A stretch of 64,000 nucleotides of DNA from Solirubrobacteraceae bacterium (GTDB lineage Bacteria > Actinomycetota > Thermoleophilia > Solirubrobacterales > Solirubrobacteraceae). This document shows, one piece after another, positions 50,434-60,049 of this stretch. A program made the translations under genes and the position numbers. The notes under the pieces were generated by a model. The model did no database searches and had not been told where the DNA came from. It was given only the letters and a program-made list of their open reading frames with translations. Every line of letters starts with the position of its first letter. Position 1 is the stretch's first letter. Location: assembly GCA_017882445.1 (NCBI GenBank), contig JADGPK010000005.1, positions 31,433 through 95,432 on the forward strand, given 5' to 3'.

Positions 50434-51768
50434 TCAGCGCGCGTTGCGCATGAGCGCGCCGATATCCGGCATCTTGCCGCGCCCGACCTGGCGCATCACC
50501 TTGCGCATCTGGCCGAACTGCTTGACGAGCCGGTTGACCTGCTGGACGTTCGTCCCGGAGCCCCGCGCGATCCGCAGCCTGCGCGATCCCTTGATCAGCT
50601 CCGGGCGGCGTCTCTCCTGCGGCGTCATCGACAGGATGATCGCCTGGATCCGGTCGAGCTCACGCTCGTCGAGCTTCATGTTCTTGAGCTGCTGGCCGCC
50701 GAACCCGGGAATCATGCCCAGCAGGTTCGTCAAGGGGCCCATCTTGCGAACCGTCTTCAGCTGGTCGAGAAAGTCGTCCAGCCCGAACTCGTTGTGCCTC
50801 AGCTTGCGCTCGAGCGCCAGCGCGTCGGTCTCGTCGAACTGCCGCTCGACCTTCTCGATCAGGCTCATCACGTCGCCCATGCCGAGGATCCGCTGGGCCA
50901 TGCGGTCGGGGTGGAAGCGCTCGAACTGGTCGAGCTTCTCCCCGGTGGAGGCGAACAGGATCGGCCTGCCCGTGACCGCCTTGACCGACAGGGCCGCGCC
51001 ACCGCGGGCATCCCCGTCGAGCTTGCTCATGACGACCCCGTCGAACTGAACGGCCGCGGAGAAGCTCTCGGCGACGTTCACCGCGTCCTGGCCGGTCATC
51101 GCGTCGAGGACGAGCAGGACGTTGTGCGGTTTCACCGCGTCGCGGATCCGCACGAGCTCGGCCATCAGCTCCTCGTCCACGTGCAGGCGTCCGCTGGTGT
51201 CCACGATCAGCACGTCCTTGCCCTCGCGCTTCGCCCGCTCGAGCGCCCATGCGGCGATGTCGACCGGATCGCGGTCGGTGCCCTGCTCGTAGACCTCCGC
51301 TCCCGCCTGGGCGCCCACCTTGACGAGCTGGTCTACCGCCGCGGGGCGGTACACGTCGCACGCCGCCACAGCGACCGTCGAGGAGTGCTCCTCGCGCAGG
51401 TAGGAGGCCAGCTTGGCGGTGGCGGTCGTCTTACCGGAGCCCTGCAGCCCGGCCATCAGGATCACCGTCGGCGGCCTCGGGGAGAAGCTGAGGCCGGCGG
51501 AGGCGCCGCCCATCAGCGCGCTCAGCTCCTCGCCGACGATCTTCACGACCTGATGGCCGGGGTTGAGCCTGCCGATCACATCCGCGCCCAGACAGCGCTC
51601 CTTCAGCTGGGCGGTGAACTGCCTGACGACCTTGAAGTTCACGTCCGCCTCGAGCAGCGCGAGGCGGATCTCGCGCATCGCCGCGTCGACGTCCTGCTCG
51701 GTCAGGGTCCCGCGCTGGCGTACGTCGGCCAGCGTTCCCTGGAGCTTCTCGGCGAGTGAGTCGAACAC
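50434..51768 (-). CDS. ffh: Signal recognition particle GTPase Ffh
   Basis: This 444-residue protein has the N domain, the G domain (GLQGSGKTTATAKL P-loop, DTSGRLH, SKLDGDARGG) and a Met-rich M domain (GPLTNLLGMIPGFGGQQ and the RIARGSGT RNA-binding signature). Together with FtsY, encoded 1.5 kb away on the same strand, it targets membrane proteins co-translationally. Confidence 0.95.
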   Translation of the reverse strand: MFDSLAEKLQGTLADVRQRGTLTEQDVDAAMREIRLALLEADVNFKVVRQFTAQLKERCLGADVIGRLNPGHQVVKIVGEELSALMGGASAGLSFSPRPPTVILMAGLQGSGKTTATAKLASYLREEHSSTVAVAACDVYRPAAVDQLVKVGAQAGAEVYEQGTDRDPVDIAAWALERAKREGKDVLIVDTSGRLHVDEELMAELVRIRDAVKPHNVLLVLDAMTGQDAVNVAESFSAAVQFDGVVMSKLDGDARGGAALSVKAVTGRPILFASTGEKLDQFERFHPDRMAQRILGMGDVMSLIEKVERQFDETDALALERKLRHNEFGLDDFLDQLKTVRKMGPLTNLLGMIPGFGGQQLKNMKLDERELDRIQAIILSMTPQERRRPELIKGSRRLRIARGSGTNVQQVNRLVKQFGQMRKVMRQVGRGKMPDIGALMRNAR

Positions 51769-51823
51769 GAAGACTTGATTCTCGCAGCCGCCGCGGCCCG
51801 CTCAGGGCGCGGCGGAGATCGTC

Positions 51824-52747
51824 TCAGGCCTCGGGTGCAGCCGGCTGCGGCGGTGCATCGCGCGCTGGTCCACCCGCGTCGAGGCGACGGGCGAGCGCCT
51901 CGCCGATACCGCCGAACGCCTCGGCGAACTCGGAGGGCACCACGAAGACCTTGTTCGCATCGCCTTCGGCCAGCTGGGGGAGCATCTGCAGGTATTCGTA
52001 GCTCAAGAGAGCGCGGTCGGGTTTGCCCTCGTGGATAGCCGTGAAGACCGTGTCGATCGCCTTGGCTTCGCCCTCGGCGCGCAGGATCGCGGCCTGACGC
52101 TCGCCCTCGGCGGTGAGGACCGCGGCCTGCTTGGCGCCCTCGGCGGTGAGGATCTGGGCCTGCTTTTCGCCTTCCGCGGTGAGGATCGCGGCGCGACGGT
52201 CGCGCTCGGCGCGCATCTGCTTCTCCATCGCCGTCCTGATGTCCGGCGGCGGGTCGACCGACTTGATCTCCACCCGGTTGATCCTGATCCCCCACTTGCC
52301 CGTCGCCTCGTCCAGCACCACCCGCAGCTCGGTGTTGACGTTCTCGCGGGCGGTCAGCGTCGCCTCCAGCGAGAGCCCGCCGATCACGTTTCGCAGCGTC
52401 GTGACCGTCAGCTGCTCGATCGCCTGCAGCGGGTTGGCGATTTCATAGCTCGCCGAGCGCGGGTCGGTGATCGTGAAATACAGCACGGTCTCGATCCCCA
52501 CCACGACGTTGTCTTCGGTGATCACCGACTGCGGCGCGAAGTTGACGACCTGCTCGCGCAGGTCGACCAGCGGCTTGACGCGATCGATGAACGGGGTGAC
52601 GATCGTCAGACCGGGCTCGAGCGTGCGGCTGTAGCGACCGAGGCGCTCCACCACGCCCGCCCGTGCCTGTGGAATGACGCGGATCGACCGCGACGCGACG
52701 ATCAGCACGAACACGACGACGACGACGACGACGATCAGGGCGGCCAT
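51824..52747 (-). CDS. SPFH-domain (stomatin/prohibitin) membrane protein
   Basis: This 307-residue protein has an N-terminal TM helix, the SPFH domain (QARAGVVERLGRYSRTLEPGL), a coiled coil and a striking repeat of xxAEGExQAAIL-type units (about 190-235). A Pro/Ala tail follows. It forms an operon with the NfeD-like gene upstream, the usual pairing, and is expected to form oligomeric rafts for protein quality control or signalling. Confidence 0.88.
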   Translation of the reverse strand: MAALIVVVVVVVFVLIVASRSIRVIPQARAGVVERLGRYSRTLEPGLTIVTPFIDRVKPLVDLREQVVNFAPQSVITEDNVVVGIETVLYFTITDPRSASYEIANPLQAIEQLTVTTLRNVIGGLSLEATLTARENVNTELRVVLDEATGKWGIRINRVEIKSVDPPPDIRTAMEKQMRAERDRRAAILTAEGEKQAQILTAEGAKQAAVLTAEGERQAAILRAEGEAKAIDTVFTAIHEGKPDRALLSYEYLQMLPQLAEGDANKVFVVPSEFAEAFGGIGEALARRLDAGGPARDAPPQPAAPEA

Positions 52748-52822
52748 GGGGTGGAGTTCCTTTCTCGGTTACCTCCGTGACAGCCTATCTCGATCACGTA
52801 AACCGGCTGACGCGGTCGAGTC

Positions 52823-53257
52823 TCAGTGCATCACGAGTGCCGTCGCGCCCCGTATTTCGACCACCTCGACGCGGTCGCCCGCGTCGATCACCTCGTCGTC
52901 GTCGTAGCTGCGCGCCGTCCACACCTCGCCACCCTCGATCCTCACGCAGCCGACCCCCTCGTCGTTGGCGATCCGCTCGAGAACCATCGCCCGCCGACCC
53001 ACGAGCGCGGCCGCGCCGGTGCGTATCGACGGAGGCAGGCGGCGGTGGCGGCGAGCCACCGGGCGCAGCGTCCCGACGACGATGCCCGACGCCAGCACGA
53101 ACAGGGCCACAGACAGCAAGGCGCCCACGCCGAGCAGGCTCACCGCCGCCGCCAGAGCCGCTCCGAGGGCGAACGGGAGCAGATACAACCCCCCCTGGTG
53201 CATCTCCCCCACACCCAGGATGCACGCCGCGATGAGCCAGAGGATCCAACCGTCCAT
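52823..53257 (-). CDS. NfeD-like membrane protein
   Basis: This 144-residue protein has three TM helices followed by a small OB-fold domain (about 85-144) with EGVGCVRIEGGEVWTARS and GDRVEVVEIRGATALV, characteristic of short NfeD proteins. It lies directly upstream of the SPFH gene. No protease domain is present. Confidence 0.85.
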   Translation of the reverse strand: MDGWILWLIAACILGVGEMHQGGLYLLPFALGAALAAAVSLLGVGALLSVALFVLASGIVVGTLRPVARRHRRLPPSIRTGAAALVGRRAMVLERIANDEGVGCVRIEGGEVWTARSYDDDEVIDAGDRVEVVEIRGATALVMH

Positions 53258-53266
53258 GCCTGCAGG

Positions 53267-54286
53267 TTAGCTCTCAGCCATCAGCGCGCGCGCAAAGTCC
53301 TCCGCGTCGAACGGCCGCAGATCCTCGACCGACTCCCCGATGCCGATCAACTTGACGGGCAGGGCGAGCTCTGAGGCGATCGCCAGGGCGATGCCTCCAC
53401 GCGCCGTGCCGTCGAGCTTCGTGAGTACCACGCCGGTCACGTCGACGGTCTCGGCGAACAGCTTTGCCTGGCGCAGCCCGTTCTGGCCGGTCGTCGCGTC
53501 GAGCGTCAGCAGGGTCTCGTGCGGCGCGCCCTGCAGCTGGCGCGCGATCACCCTGCGCACCTTTCCGAGCTCGCCCATCAGGTCGTCCTGCGTGTGCAGG
53601 CGCCCGGCCGTGTCGATGATCACGACGTCCACGCCCCGGCTGCGCGCCTGCGCGATCGCCTCGAAGGCCACCGCTCCCGGATCAGACCCCTCGGGCCCGG
53701 TCACGATCTCGCATTCCGCCCGGCGCGCCCAGCCTTCCAGCTGCTCGCCGGCGGCTGCCCGGAACGTGTCCGCGGCGCCCAGCAGGACGCTCTGCCCGAA
53801 CTCCTTGCGCAGGTGCCAGGCGAGCTTGCCGATCGTCGTCGTCTTGCCGGTGCCGTTGACGCCCACCGCCATGATCACCGTCGGCTTGGCGCGGATGTCG
53901 ATCCGCCCGTCGCCCACCCGGGCGGTCTCGGCCAGCAGGCCGATCAGCCTCTCGCTCAGCGCCTCGCCACCCTCGAGCTCCCCCGCGGCCGCCTCGCTCT
54001 CCAGCCTCTGCACGACCGACGCGGTCGTGCTCGCGCCGACGTCGGCCATGATCAGCGCCTCCTCGAGCCGTTCCCAGGTCTGCTCGTCGAGAACCCCGAA
54101 CAGCGTTGCCTGGATCTCGCTCCCCAGTGCCTGCCTGGTCCTGGCCATGCCCTCGCGAAGCCGGCGGAACAGGCCGCCGCGCCCGCGGGGCGCCTCACGC
54201 TCGGAGGGCTCGAGCTCACCATCGTCCGAGCCACCGGGCTCGGCGGACCCGGCGGTGATGAACAGATCGCTCCAGTCGCGCGCCAC
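53267..54286 (-). CDS. ftsY: Signal recognition particle receptor FtsY
   Basis: This 339-residue SRP receptor has an acidic N-terminus (short A domain), an N domain and a G domain with GVNGTGKTTTIGKL, DTAGRLHTQ, TKLDGTARGG and GIGESVEDLRPF. It docks Ffh-ribosome complexes to the membrane. It follows smc by 29 nt. Confidence 0.95.
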   Translation of the reverse strand: MARDWSDLFITAGSAEPGGSDDGELEPSEREAPRGRGGLFRRLREGMARTRQALGSEIQATLFGVLDEQTWERLEEALIMADVGASTTASVVQRLESEAAAGELEGGEALSERLIGLLAETARVGDGRIDIRAKPTVIMAVGVNGTGKTTTIGKLAWHLRKEFGQSVLLGAADTFRAAAGEQLEGWARRAECEIVTGPEGSDPGAVAFEAIAQARSRGVDVVIIDTAGRLHTQDDLMGELGKVRRVIARQLQGAPHETLLTLDATTGQNGLRQAKLFAETVDVTGVVLTKLDGTARGGIALAIASELALPVKLIGIGESVEDLRPFDAEDFARALMAES

Positions 54287-54315
54287 GGGCCGCGCGACGA
54301 TAGCAGCACCCTTCC

Positions 54316-57300
54316 TCAGGCGACCTCAGCGACCTCGGAGACCTCGGAGACCTGCTCCGGCTCGGGCGGGAGACGCCGCGAGAGCACCTTGGAGACACCG
54401 TCCTGCCCCATCGACACGCCGTACAGCGTGTCCGCCGCCTCCATCGTGCTCTTCTGGTGGGTGATCACGATGAACTGCGCACGGTCGGCGTAGCGACGCA
54501 GCAGCGCGAGGAAGCGGTTGAGGTTGAGATCGTCGAGCGCCGCCTCGACCTCGTCCAGGATGTAGAACGGACAGGGACGCGCGAGGAACACGGCGAACAC
54601 GAACGCAAGCGCCGTCATCGACTTCTCGCCACCGGACAGCAGCGAGAGTCGCTTCATCGCCTTGCCGGCGGGCGTGATCTCGATCTCAACCCCGCTGAGA
54701 TCCTCCTCGCCCGCCATCTCCGCCTCCGCCTCGGCCTCGGCGGCCGCCTCGATCGCCTCGGCATCCTCGGCGTCGCCGGGAAGCGGCTGGCCGCCGAGCA
54801 CGGGCCGTGGCGCCTGCTCGTCGGCCACGAGCCGCAGGCGCCCCGAGCCACCCGGGAACACGTCCCCGACGAGCTCTTCGAAGTTGCGTGCAGCCGCCGC
54901 GAAGGTCTCCTGGAAGGTCTCCTGGATCTGGCGGTCTGTTTCGCGGATGACCGCGCGCAGCTCGCGCAGCGCCGTCTCGAGATCCGTCCGCTGGCTCTCG
55001 AGCTCCTCGACATGCGCGAGCGCCTCGGCGTGCTCCTCCTGGGCGAGCGGGTTGACGGGGCCGAGCTGCTCGCGCCGGCTCCTCAGCCGCTCCACGCGCG
55101 TCTGGAGCGTCTGTATCTCCTCATCCCGCAGCCGCTCCGACTCGGCGGCATCCTCCCCGTTGGCCCCCTCGACTCCCTCCTGCGCCGTCAGCCCGAGCCG
55201 CTCGGCCACGGTCCTCAGCTCGAGCTCGGCCTCACCGGCCTGGTCGCGCAGGCGCTGCGCGAAGACCTCCGCGTCCGTCACGGCCTCGCCCGCCACGCGC
55301 AGGGTCGCCTGGATCTCCGCCTCACGCGCGGAGCATGTGCGCAGCTCCGCCGCCATCTGCTCGCCCGTCTGGCGGTCCGCGGCGAGCTCCTGCTCGATCT
55401 CTGACATGCGGGCCCGCACGGCCTCTGAGGCGCTCTGCAGGGCCGCCACCAGGCGCTCTGCCCGCGGGGCCGCGGCGTTGTCGGCGACGTGCTGGCGGCG
55501 CAACCGCTCGTCCCGCGCGAGCCGCTCGATCCGTTCGCGCTCGAGTCGCTCGCCCTGCCTGCGCTCAGCCGCGAGCTCGCCCTCGAGCTCGGCCTTCCTG
55601 ACGGCCAGCGGCCCGTCGGCGGGCGCCGTCCTGCGCTGCTCGATCAGCCACTCGGTGCGCCGCCTGGCCTCGCCGGTCTCGGCCTGCCTGCGCTCGCAAC
55701 CGCGCAGCGTCGCATCGGCCTCGCCGCGAGCGTCTTCGGCCGCGCGCACCTCCGCGAGCGCGCTCTCGCAGGCGCTGCGAGCGGCCTGCTCGGTCTGCGC
55801 GGCCAGCTCCGCGGTCGCGATCAGGCGGTCTCGTTCGTTGCGACGCGCGAGCACGCGCTCGGTGCCGCCCTCGCTCAGCTGGCGGACCTCGCCCCAGGAC
55901 GCGAACCACACCCGCCCCTGGCGCGTCGCGGCGACGCCGGCGAAGGCGGACGGAAGATCCTCCAGGCGCTCGACCACCCAGGCGTCGGAGAGCAGGCGAC
56001 TCGCCAGCTCGAGGACATCCGGCGGCCCGCTGACCATATCCAGCAGCCGAACGGCGCCCGCCACGGGCCCTGCCGCTGCGCTCGGGGGCGGGGCGGACGG
56101 CTGCGCGTCCTGCGAGGCGAACCGCGCAAGAAGCGCCGTGCCGCCGTCGGGGCCCGCACGGTCCAGCAGCGCCTCGGCGCCGGCCACGTCGTTCACCAGC
56201 GACGCGTCGAGGCGACCGCCCAGCGCCGCGGCGAGCGCCAGCTCGTAGCCGTCGTTGACCCGCAGCTCCTCGCTGAGCGCCTTGGGCGAGCCGGGCTGCT
56301 CGCCGCCCACGCGCACGTGTGCGCGCAGGAACTGGTTCGCGGCCGCGAGCTCGGCGCCCACGCGTGCCGCCTCCCGCCGCGCATCCTGCGCGCCCCGCTC
56401 GGCCGCCTTCAGGCGCTCGCGCGCGCCCTCGGCGTCCTCGTCGGCTCGTTCCCGCGCGGCGCGGGCGCCGGCCACCTCCTGGGCGAGCTGCTCCACGAGC
56501 GCCTGCTGGCGCTCGCGCTCGGACTCGAGCTCTGAGATCTCACGTGAGATCTCCTGCTCGCGCATCGCGTCGATCTCGGCGAGCTGCGCCTCGAGCGCGG
56601 CGACCCGGTCTGCGCCCGAGAGCGAGCCCTCGCGCTCGCCGACGTGCGCGCTCGCCGCCGCCTGCGCCTGAAGCTCCAGCTCGATGCGCTCGATCCGCCT
56701 CTGAAGCGCCTGTGCACCGGCAGCGACCTGCTCGGCGCGCAGTCCCATCCGCTCGCGTGCCGAGCGCGCCTCATACACGCGCTGCGACAGGGCGTCGTGG
56801 CGCTCGGAGCGCTCGGCCAGCGCCCGCTCTGCGCGCCCTCGCCGCTCGATCGTCTCCTGCAGACGGGACTCGATCTCCGTGCGGGCGCCGCGGGCCTCCG
56901 CGACGCGCGCCTCGGCGCCTTCCAGCTCCTCGCGCCGGATCTCAGAGGCATCCCTCGCCAGCTCCCAGCGCGCCTGCAGGATCTGGCGCTCCAGGCGCTC
57001 GTGCAGCTCCGCCGCTTCGGCCTGGCGCTTCAGCGGCCGCAGACGGGTGCGCGCCTCACGCTCGATGTCCAGCGCGCGGTCGAGGTTCTCCTGCGTGCGC
57101 TCGAGCTTCAGCTGGGCGCGCCGGCGGCGCTTGCGATGCTTGCCGAGCCCCGCCGCCTCCTCGATCAGCAGCCGCCGCTCGCGCGGCTTCGACGTCACGA
57201 TCGCATCGACCCGCCCCTGCGAGATCACCGAGTGCGACTCCTTGCCGAGCCCGGTGTCCGAGAGCACCTCGATCACGTCCGTCAGCCGGCACCGGGCTCC

Positions 57301-57645
57301 GTTGAGCCGGTAGCCGCCCTCTCCGTTGCGGTCCAGGCGCCGCACGATCGATATCTCGCCCAGCTCCAGGTCCACGGTGGCGTCGGAGTTGTCCAGGACG
57401 ATCTCCACTTCGGCCGCGCTGCGCGCCTGCACGCCCCGGCCGCCGCCGAAGATCACGTCCTGCATCGACTGCCCGCGAACCGCCAGAGGCGACTGCTCGC
57501 CCATCGCCCACAGCACAGCGTCGGTGACGTTGGACTTGCCCGACCCGTTCGGGCCCACCACGACGCTCACGCCCGGACCGAACTCGAGGTGGGTGCGATC
57601 CGGGAACGACTTGAAGCCGGTCAACGTGAGCGACTTCAGGTGCAC
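54316..57645 (-). CDS. smc: Chromosome partition protein Smc
   Basis: This 1109-residue protein has the N-terminal Walker A GPNGSGKSNVTDAV (31-44), two long coiled coils (Glu/Arg/Ala-rich) around a hinge (about 430-580), and a C-terminal head with LLSGGEKSMTALAF and Walker B FYILDEVEAALDD. A Glu/Ala run (AEAEAEAEMAGEED, about 1000) lies in the head insert. Condenses and segregates the chromosome with ScpAB, not in this window. It lies 22 nt downstream of rnc. Confidence 0.95.
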   Translation of the reverse strand: MHLKSLTLTGFKSFPDRTHLEFGPGVSVVVGPNGSGKSNVTDAVLWAMGEQSPLAVRGQSMQDVIFGGGRGVQARSAAEVEIVLDNSDATVDLELGEISIVRRLDRNGEGGYRLNGARCRLTDVIEVLSDTGLGKESHSVISQGRVDAIVTSKPRERRLLIEEAAGLGKHRKRRRRAQLKLERTQENLDRALDIEREARTRLRPLKRQAEAAELHERLERQILQARWELARDASEIRREELEGAEARVAEARGARTEIESRLQETIERRGRAERALAERSERHDALSQRVYEARSARERMGLRAEQVAAGAQALQRRIERIELELQAQAAASAHVGEREGSLSGADRVAALEAQLAEIDAMREQEISREISELESERERQQALVEQLAQEVAGARAARERADEDAEGARERLKAAERGAQDARREAARVGAELAAANQFLRAHVRVGGEQPGSPKALSEELRVNDGYELALAAALGGRLDASLVNDVAGAEALLDRAGPDGGTALLARFASQDAQPSAPPPSAAAGPVAGAVRLLDMVSGPPDVLELASRLLSDAWVVERLEDLPSAFAGVAATRQGRVWFASWGEVRQLSEGGTERVLARRNERDRLIATAELAAQTEQAARSACESALAEVRAAEDARGEADATLRGCERRQAETGEARRRTEWLIEQRRTAPADGPLAVRKAELEGELAAERRQGERLERERIERLARDERLRRQHVADNAAAPRAERLVAALQSASEAVRARMSEIEQELAADRQTGEQMAAELRTCSAREAEIQATLRVAGEAVTDAEVFAQRLRDQAGEAELELRTVAERLGLTAQEGVEGANGEDAAESERLRDEEIQTLQTRVERLRSRREQLGPVNPLAQEEHAEALAHVEELESQRTDLETALRELRAVIRETDRQIQETFQETFAAAARNFEELVGDVFPGGSGRLRLVADEQAPRPVLGGQPLPGDAEDAEAIEAAAEAEAEAEMAGEEDLSGVEIEITPAGKAMKRLSLLSGGEKSMTALAFVFAVFLARPCPFYILDEVEAALDDLNLNRFLALLRRYADRAQFIVITHQKSTMEAADTLYGVSMGQDGVSKVLSRRLPPEPEQVSEVSEVAEVA

Positions 57646-57667
57646 GCCGGATCCTCCCTCACGAGCG

Positions 57668-58342
57668 TCATTCGCTCGCCAGCGTCTCCACGGCCGCGCG
57701 TGCGGCCTCCTGCTCGGCGTGCTTCTTGCTCCTGCCCCGCCCGCTTCCCAGCTCCCGTCCGTCGACGCGCGCGAGCACCGAATACGTCCGCTCGTGTGGG
57801 GGGCCCTCCTCGCCGGTTACCTCGTAGCTCACCTCCGCGCCACGCCGTGCGAGCAGCTCCTGCAGCGCCGACTTGAAGTCCACGGGATGCTCCAGCGCCT
57901 CCTCGATCTCCGGCCCGAACGCCTCCACCACAGCCTCGGCCGTGCGCTCGTACCCGGCGTGCAGGTAGCAGGCGCCGATCACCGCCTCGATCACCGAGGC
58001 GAGCACCCGCTCCGTCTCGATGAGCGCCGCGGCGTTCTCGCGTAGAGCGGGGGGCGCCGCTGCCCTCAGTCGCTCTGGCAGGGCGAGACGCTCGGCCACC
58101 CCGCGGCACGATACGCCCGAGACCGCCTGCGCGCGGATCTTCGTGAGCCTGCCGGCGCCGAAGCGCTCGGCCTCCAGACGCGGATACAGGTGCGTCGTCA
58201 CCGCCAGAGCAAGGACGCTGTCCCCGAGGAACGCCAGCCGCGCGTAGGAGTCGCTGCGTCGCTCGCTCCAGGACGCATGCGTGAACACCTGGCGCGCCAG
58301 GCCCTCGGGCAGCTCGTCGAGCAGATCGCCGAGCAGCATCAT
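57668..58342 (-). CDS. rnc: RNase III-family protein with altered catalytic residues
   Basis: This 224-residue protein has the RNase III fold domain and an intact C-terminal dsRNA-binding domain (FKSALQELLARRG ... SKKHAEQEAARAAVETL). The signature box, normally NERLEFLGD, reads YARLAFLGD, so the two Glu of E. coli E38 and E41 are Ala (A34, A37) while D45 is kept (D41). The second box, normally ADVFEALIG, reads ASVIEAVIG, so the Asp of D114 is Ser (S116) while Glu117 is kept (E119). The E65 position also appears changed. Cleavage activity is therefore doubtful or uses other ligands. Genomic context is standard: acpP-rnc-smc-ftsY, overlapping acpP by 4 nt. Confidence 0.85.
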   Translation of the reverse strand: MMLLGDLLDELPEGLARQVFTHASWSERRSDSYARLAFLGDSVLALAVTTHLYPRLEAERFGAGRLTKIRAQAVSGVSCRGVAERLALPERLRAAAPPALRENAAALIETERVLASVIEAVIGACYLHAGYERTAEAVVEAFGPEIEEALEHPVDFKSALQELLARRGAEVSYEVTGEEGPPHERTYSVLARVDGRELGSGRGRSKKHAEQEAARAAVETLASE

Positions 58343-58608
58343 CGCCCCGCATCGGCGATCCCGTCGTGGGCCAGCACGAAGGTCACGGCCTGTCCCACGG
58401 TCAGGATCTGCGCGGCCTGCTCGTCGGACATGTGCACACCGTAGGTGTCCTCCAGCTCCTGAACGAGCGTGTAGAGGTCCAGCGAGTCCGCCTCCAGGTC
58501 CTCCTTGAAGCGGGTGTCCTCGGAGATCAGCGCCGGGTCGAGGTCCAGCTCATCGGCGAGATGAGCCTGGATCAGCGCGAACACAGGCTCGCGGGCCTGG
58601 CTCGTCAT
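58339..58608 (-). CDS. acpP: Acyl carrier protein
   Basis: This 89-residue acidic protein has the phosphopantetheine site S42 in EADSLDLYTLVQELE, four-helix ACP layout and a short N-terminal extension. It sits between plsX and rnc, as in many bacteria. The residue after DSL is Asp rather than the common Asp-Met/Val, a minor variant. Confidence 0.93.
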   Translation of the reverse strand: MTSQAREPVFALIQAHLADELDLDPALISEDTRFKEDLEADSLDLYTLVQELEDTYGVHMSDEQAAQILTVGQAVTFVLAHDGIADAGR

Positions 58609-58702
58609 CGCTTCCCCCAGGCGAGGCAGAGCGCGAGCGGCGTGGCGTCGGCGGCCGGCGAACGGCGCGCTGTCGAGGGCGAGATCGTGCGTGTCATCCT
58701 GC

Positions 58703-59791
58703 TCAGCTCAGGCTAGCGTCCGGCGCGGACACCGGGGAGCGCCTGAGCGCGCCCGCCGCCGCCAGTGCGCGGTGGGTCTGCTCCACGATGTCCTCGCCTG
58801 CGCCCCGCTCGGCGCGCAGGATCGCCTGCGCGAAGCCCACGCGGGTGAAACGGCCGTGGGGCACGACTCCCAGCCGGCGAAGCCCCAGCAGGTAGGCGCC
58901 CCCGTTCGCTTCCGGATCGATCTCGTCGCGAAAGCTCCGCAACGCTCCGCGCAGCAGCGCGCCGCCCAGCTTCGCCCGCGCCGATGACATGGCCGCCTCA
59001 CGGACCGCGCCGAGCATCGTCTGCGAGACGGCCTCCATCAACTTCAGCGCCACATTGCCGGTGAACCCGTCGGTCACGATCACGTCCGCCACGCCTCCCA
59101 TCACATCTCCACCCTCGACGTTGCCGACGAACTCGAACGCCTCCGAGTCCTCCCGGGAGCGCTCGGAGAGCTCTGCGTGCGCCTCCACGACCAGGGCGCT
59201 CCCGCGCGCGGACTCCTCGCCGTTGGACAGCAGACCGACGCGCGGACGTTGCACGCCGAGCACGGTGCTCGCCAGCGCGGCGCCCATGAACGCGAACTGC
59301 ACGATGTGCTCGCGCCTGGCCTCCGCGTTGGCGCCGACGTCCAGCAGCGTGACCGGCCGGTGGGGAACCGGCAGGGGAATCGCGAGCGCCGGGCGATAGA
59401 TGCCGCGCGCGCGCTTGATGTTGAACATTCCCGCGGCCAGCGCGGCACCCGTGCCGCCGGCGCAGACCAGCGCCTGGGCCCTGCCGTCGGCAACCGCTCG
59501 GGCCGCCATCACGATCGACGCCTCGGGCGTCGTGCGGGCCGCCTTCACGGGGTCCGCCGCCTTGGCGATCGAGATCGGCGCGTCGACCACCTCCACACCG
59601 GCGGGCAGCTCGCCGAGCTCCGCCGCGGGGCCGAACAGCAGCACGCGCGCTCCCTGCTCGGCCGCCAGGGCGGCTCCGGCCGCCACCTCGGCCGGACCGA
59701 GGTCCGCACCGTTGCAGTCGACCGCGATCACCGGCGCCTCGGCGCGCCCCGATTGCGATGCCGGCGGGGAGGACGAAGCCCCTGGCGTCAC
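58703..59791 (-). CDS. plsX: Phosphate acyltransferase PlsX
   Basis: PlsX makes acyl-phosphate from acyl-ACP for phospholipid synthesis. The 362-residue protein has AVDCNGADLGP (family: DAMGGD-x-P), the CAGGTGAALAAGMF segment, VTLLDVGANAE and VIVTDGFTGNVALKLMEAV. The N-terminal 18 residues are non-conserved. The Asp-Cys-Asn-Gly-Ala-Asp form of the first motif differs from the usual Met-Gly-Gly pattern. It lies 6 nt downstream of rpmF. Confidence 0.9.
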   Translation of the reverse strand: MTPGASSSPPASQSGRAEAPVIAVDCNGADLGPAEVAAGAALAAEQGARVLLFGPAAELGELPAGVEVVDAPISIAKAADPVKAARTTPEASIVMAARAVADGRAQALVCAGGTGAALAAGMFNIKRARGIYRPALAIPLPVPHRPVTLLDVGANAEARREHIVQFAFMGAALASTVLGVQRPRVGLLSNGEESARGSALVVEAHAELSERSREDSEAFEFVGNVEGGDVMGGVADVIVTDGFTGNVALKLMEAVSQTMLGAVREAAMSSARAKLGGALLRGALRSFRDEIDPEANGGAYLLGLRRLGVVPHGRFTRVGFAQAILRAERGAGEDIVEQTHRALAAAGALRRSPVSAPDASLS

Positions 59792-59797
59792 TGCCTG

Positions 59798-60007
59798 CTA
59801 GGCGGCGTCGTGATCGTGATCGTGATCGTGCGCCCCTGGCGTCACGATCTCGCGGCCCGCGTAGGTGCCGCACACCGGGCACACCCGGTGCGGCCTGCGC
59901 GGGCTGTGGCACTGCGGACACGCGTTCACCGCGGGGGTGCCGATCTTGTGCTGCGCCCGCCGCTTGGCGGTGCGGCTGTGCGACTGCTTTTTCTTGGGGA
60001 CGGCCAT
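59798..60007 (-). CDS. rpmF: Ribosomal protein L32 with His-Asp tail
   Basis: This 69-residue L32 begins AVPKKKQSHSRTAKRRAQH and has the zinc-binding CPQC and CPVC pairs, so it is the zinc form. The C-terminus ends HDHDHDHDAA, an unusual metal-binding-like tail beyond the normal end. It lies in the conserved yceD-rpmF-plsX order. Confidence 0.93.
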   Translation of the reverse strand: MAVPKKKQSHSRTAKRRAQHKIGTPAVNACPQCHSPRRPHRVCPVCGTYAGREIVTPGAHDHDHDHDAA

Positions 60008-60049
60008 CGGCCTGGAAAGGCTACCAGGGTGGGTGGGACTTGATCGCTC

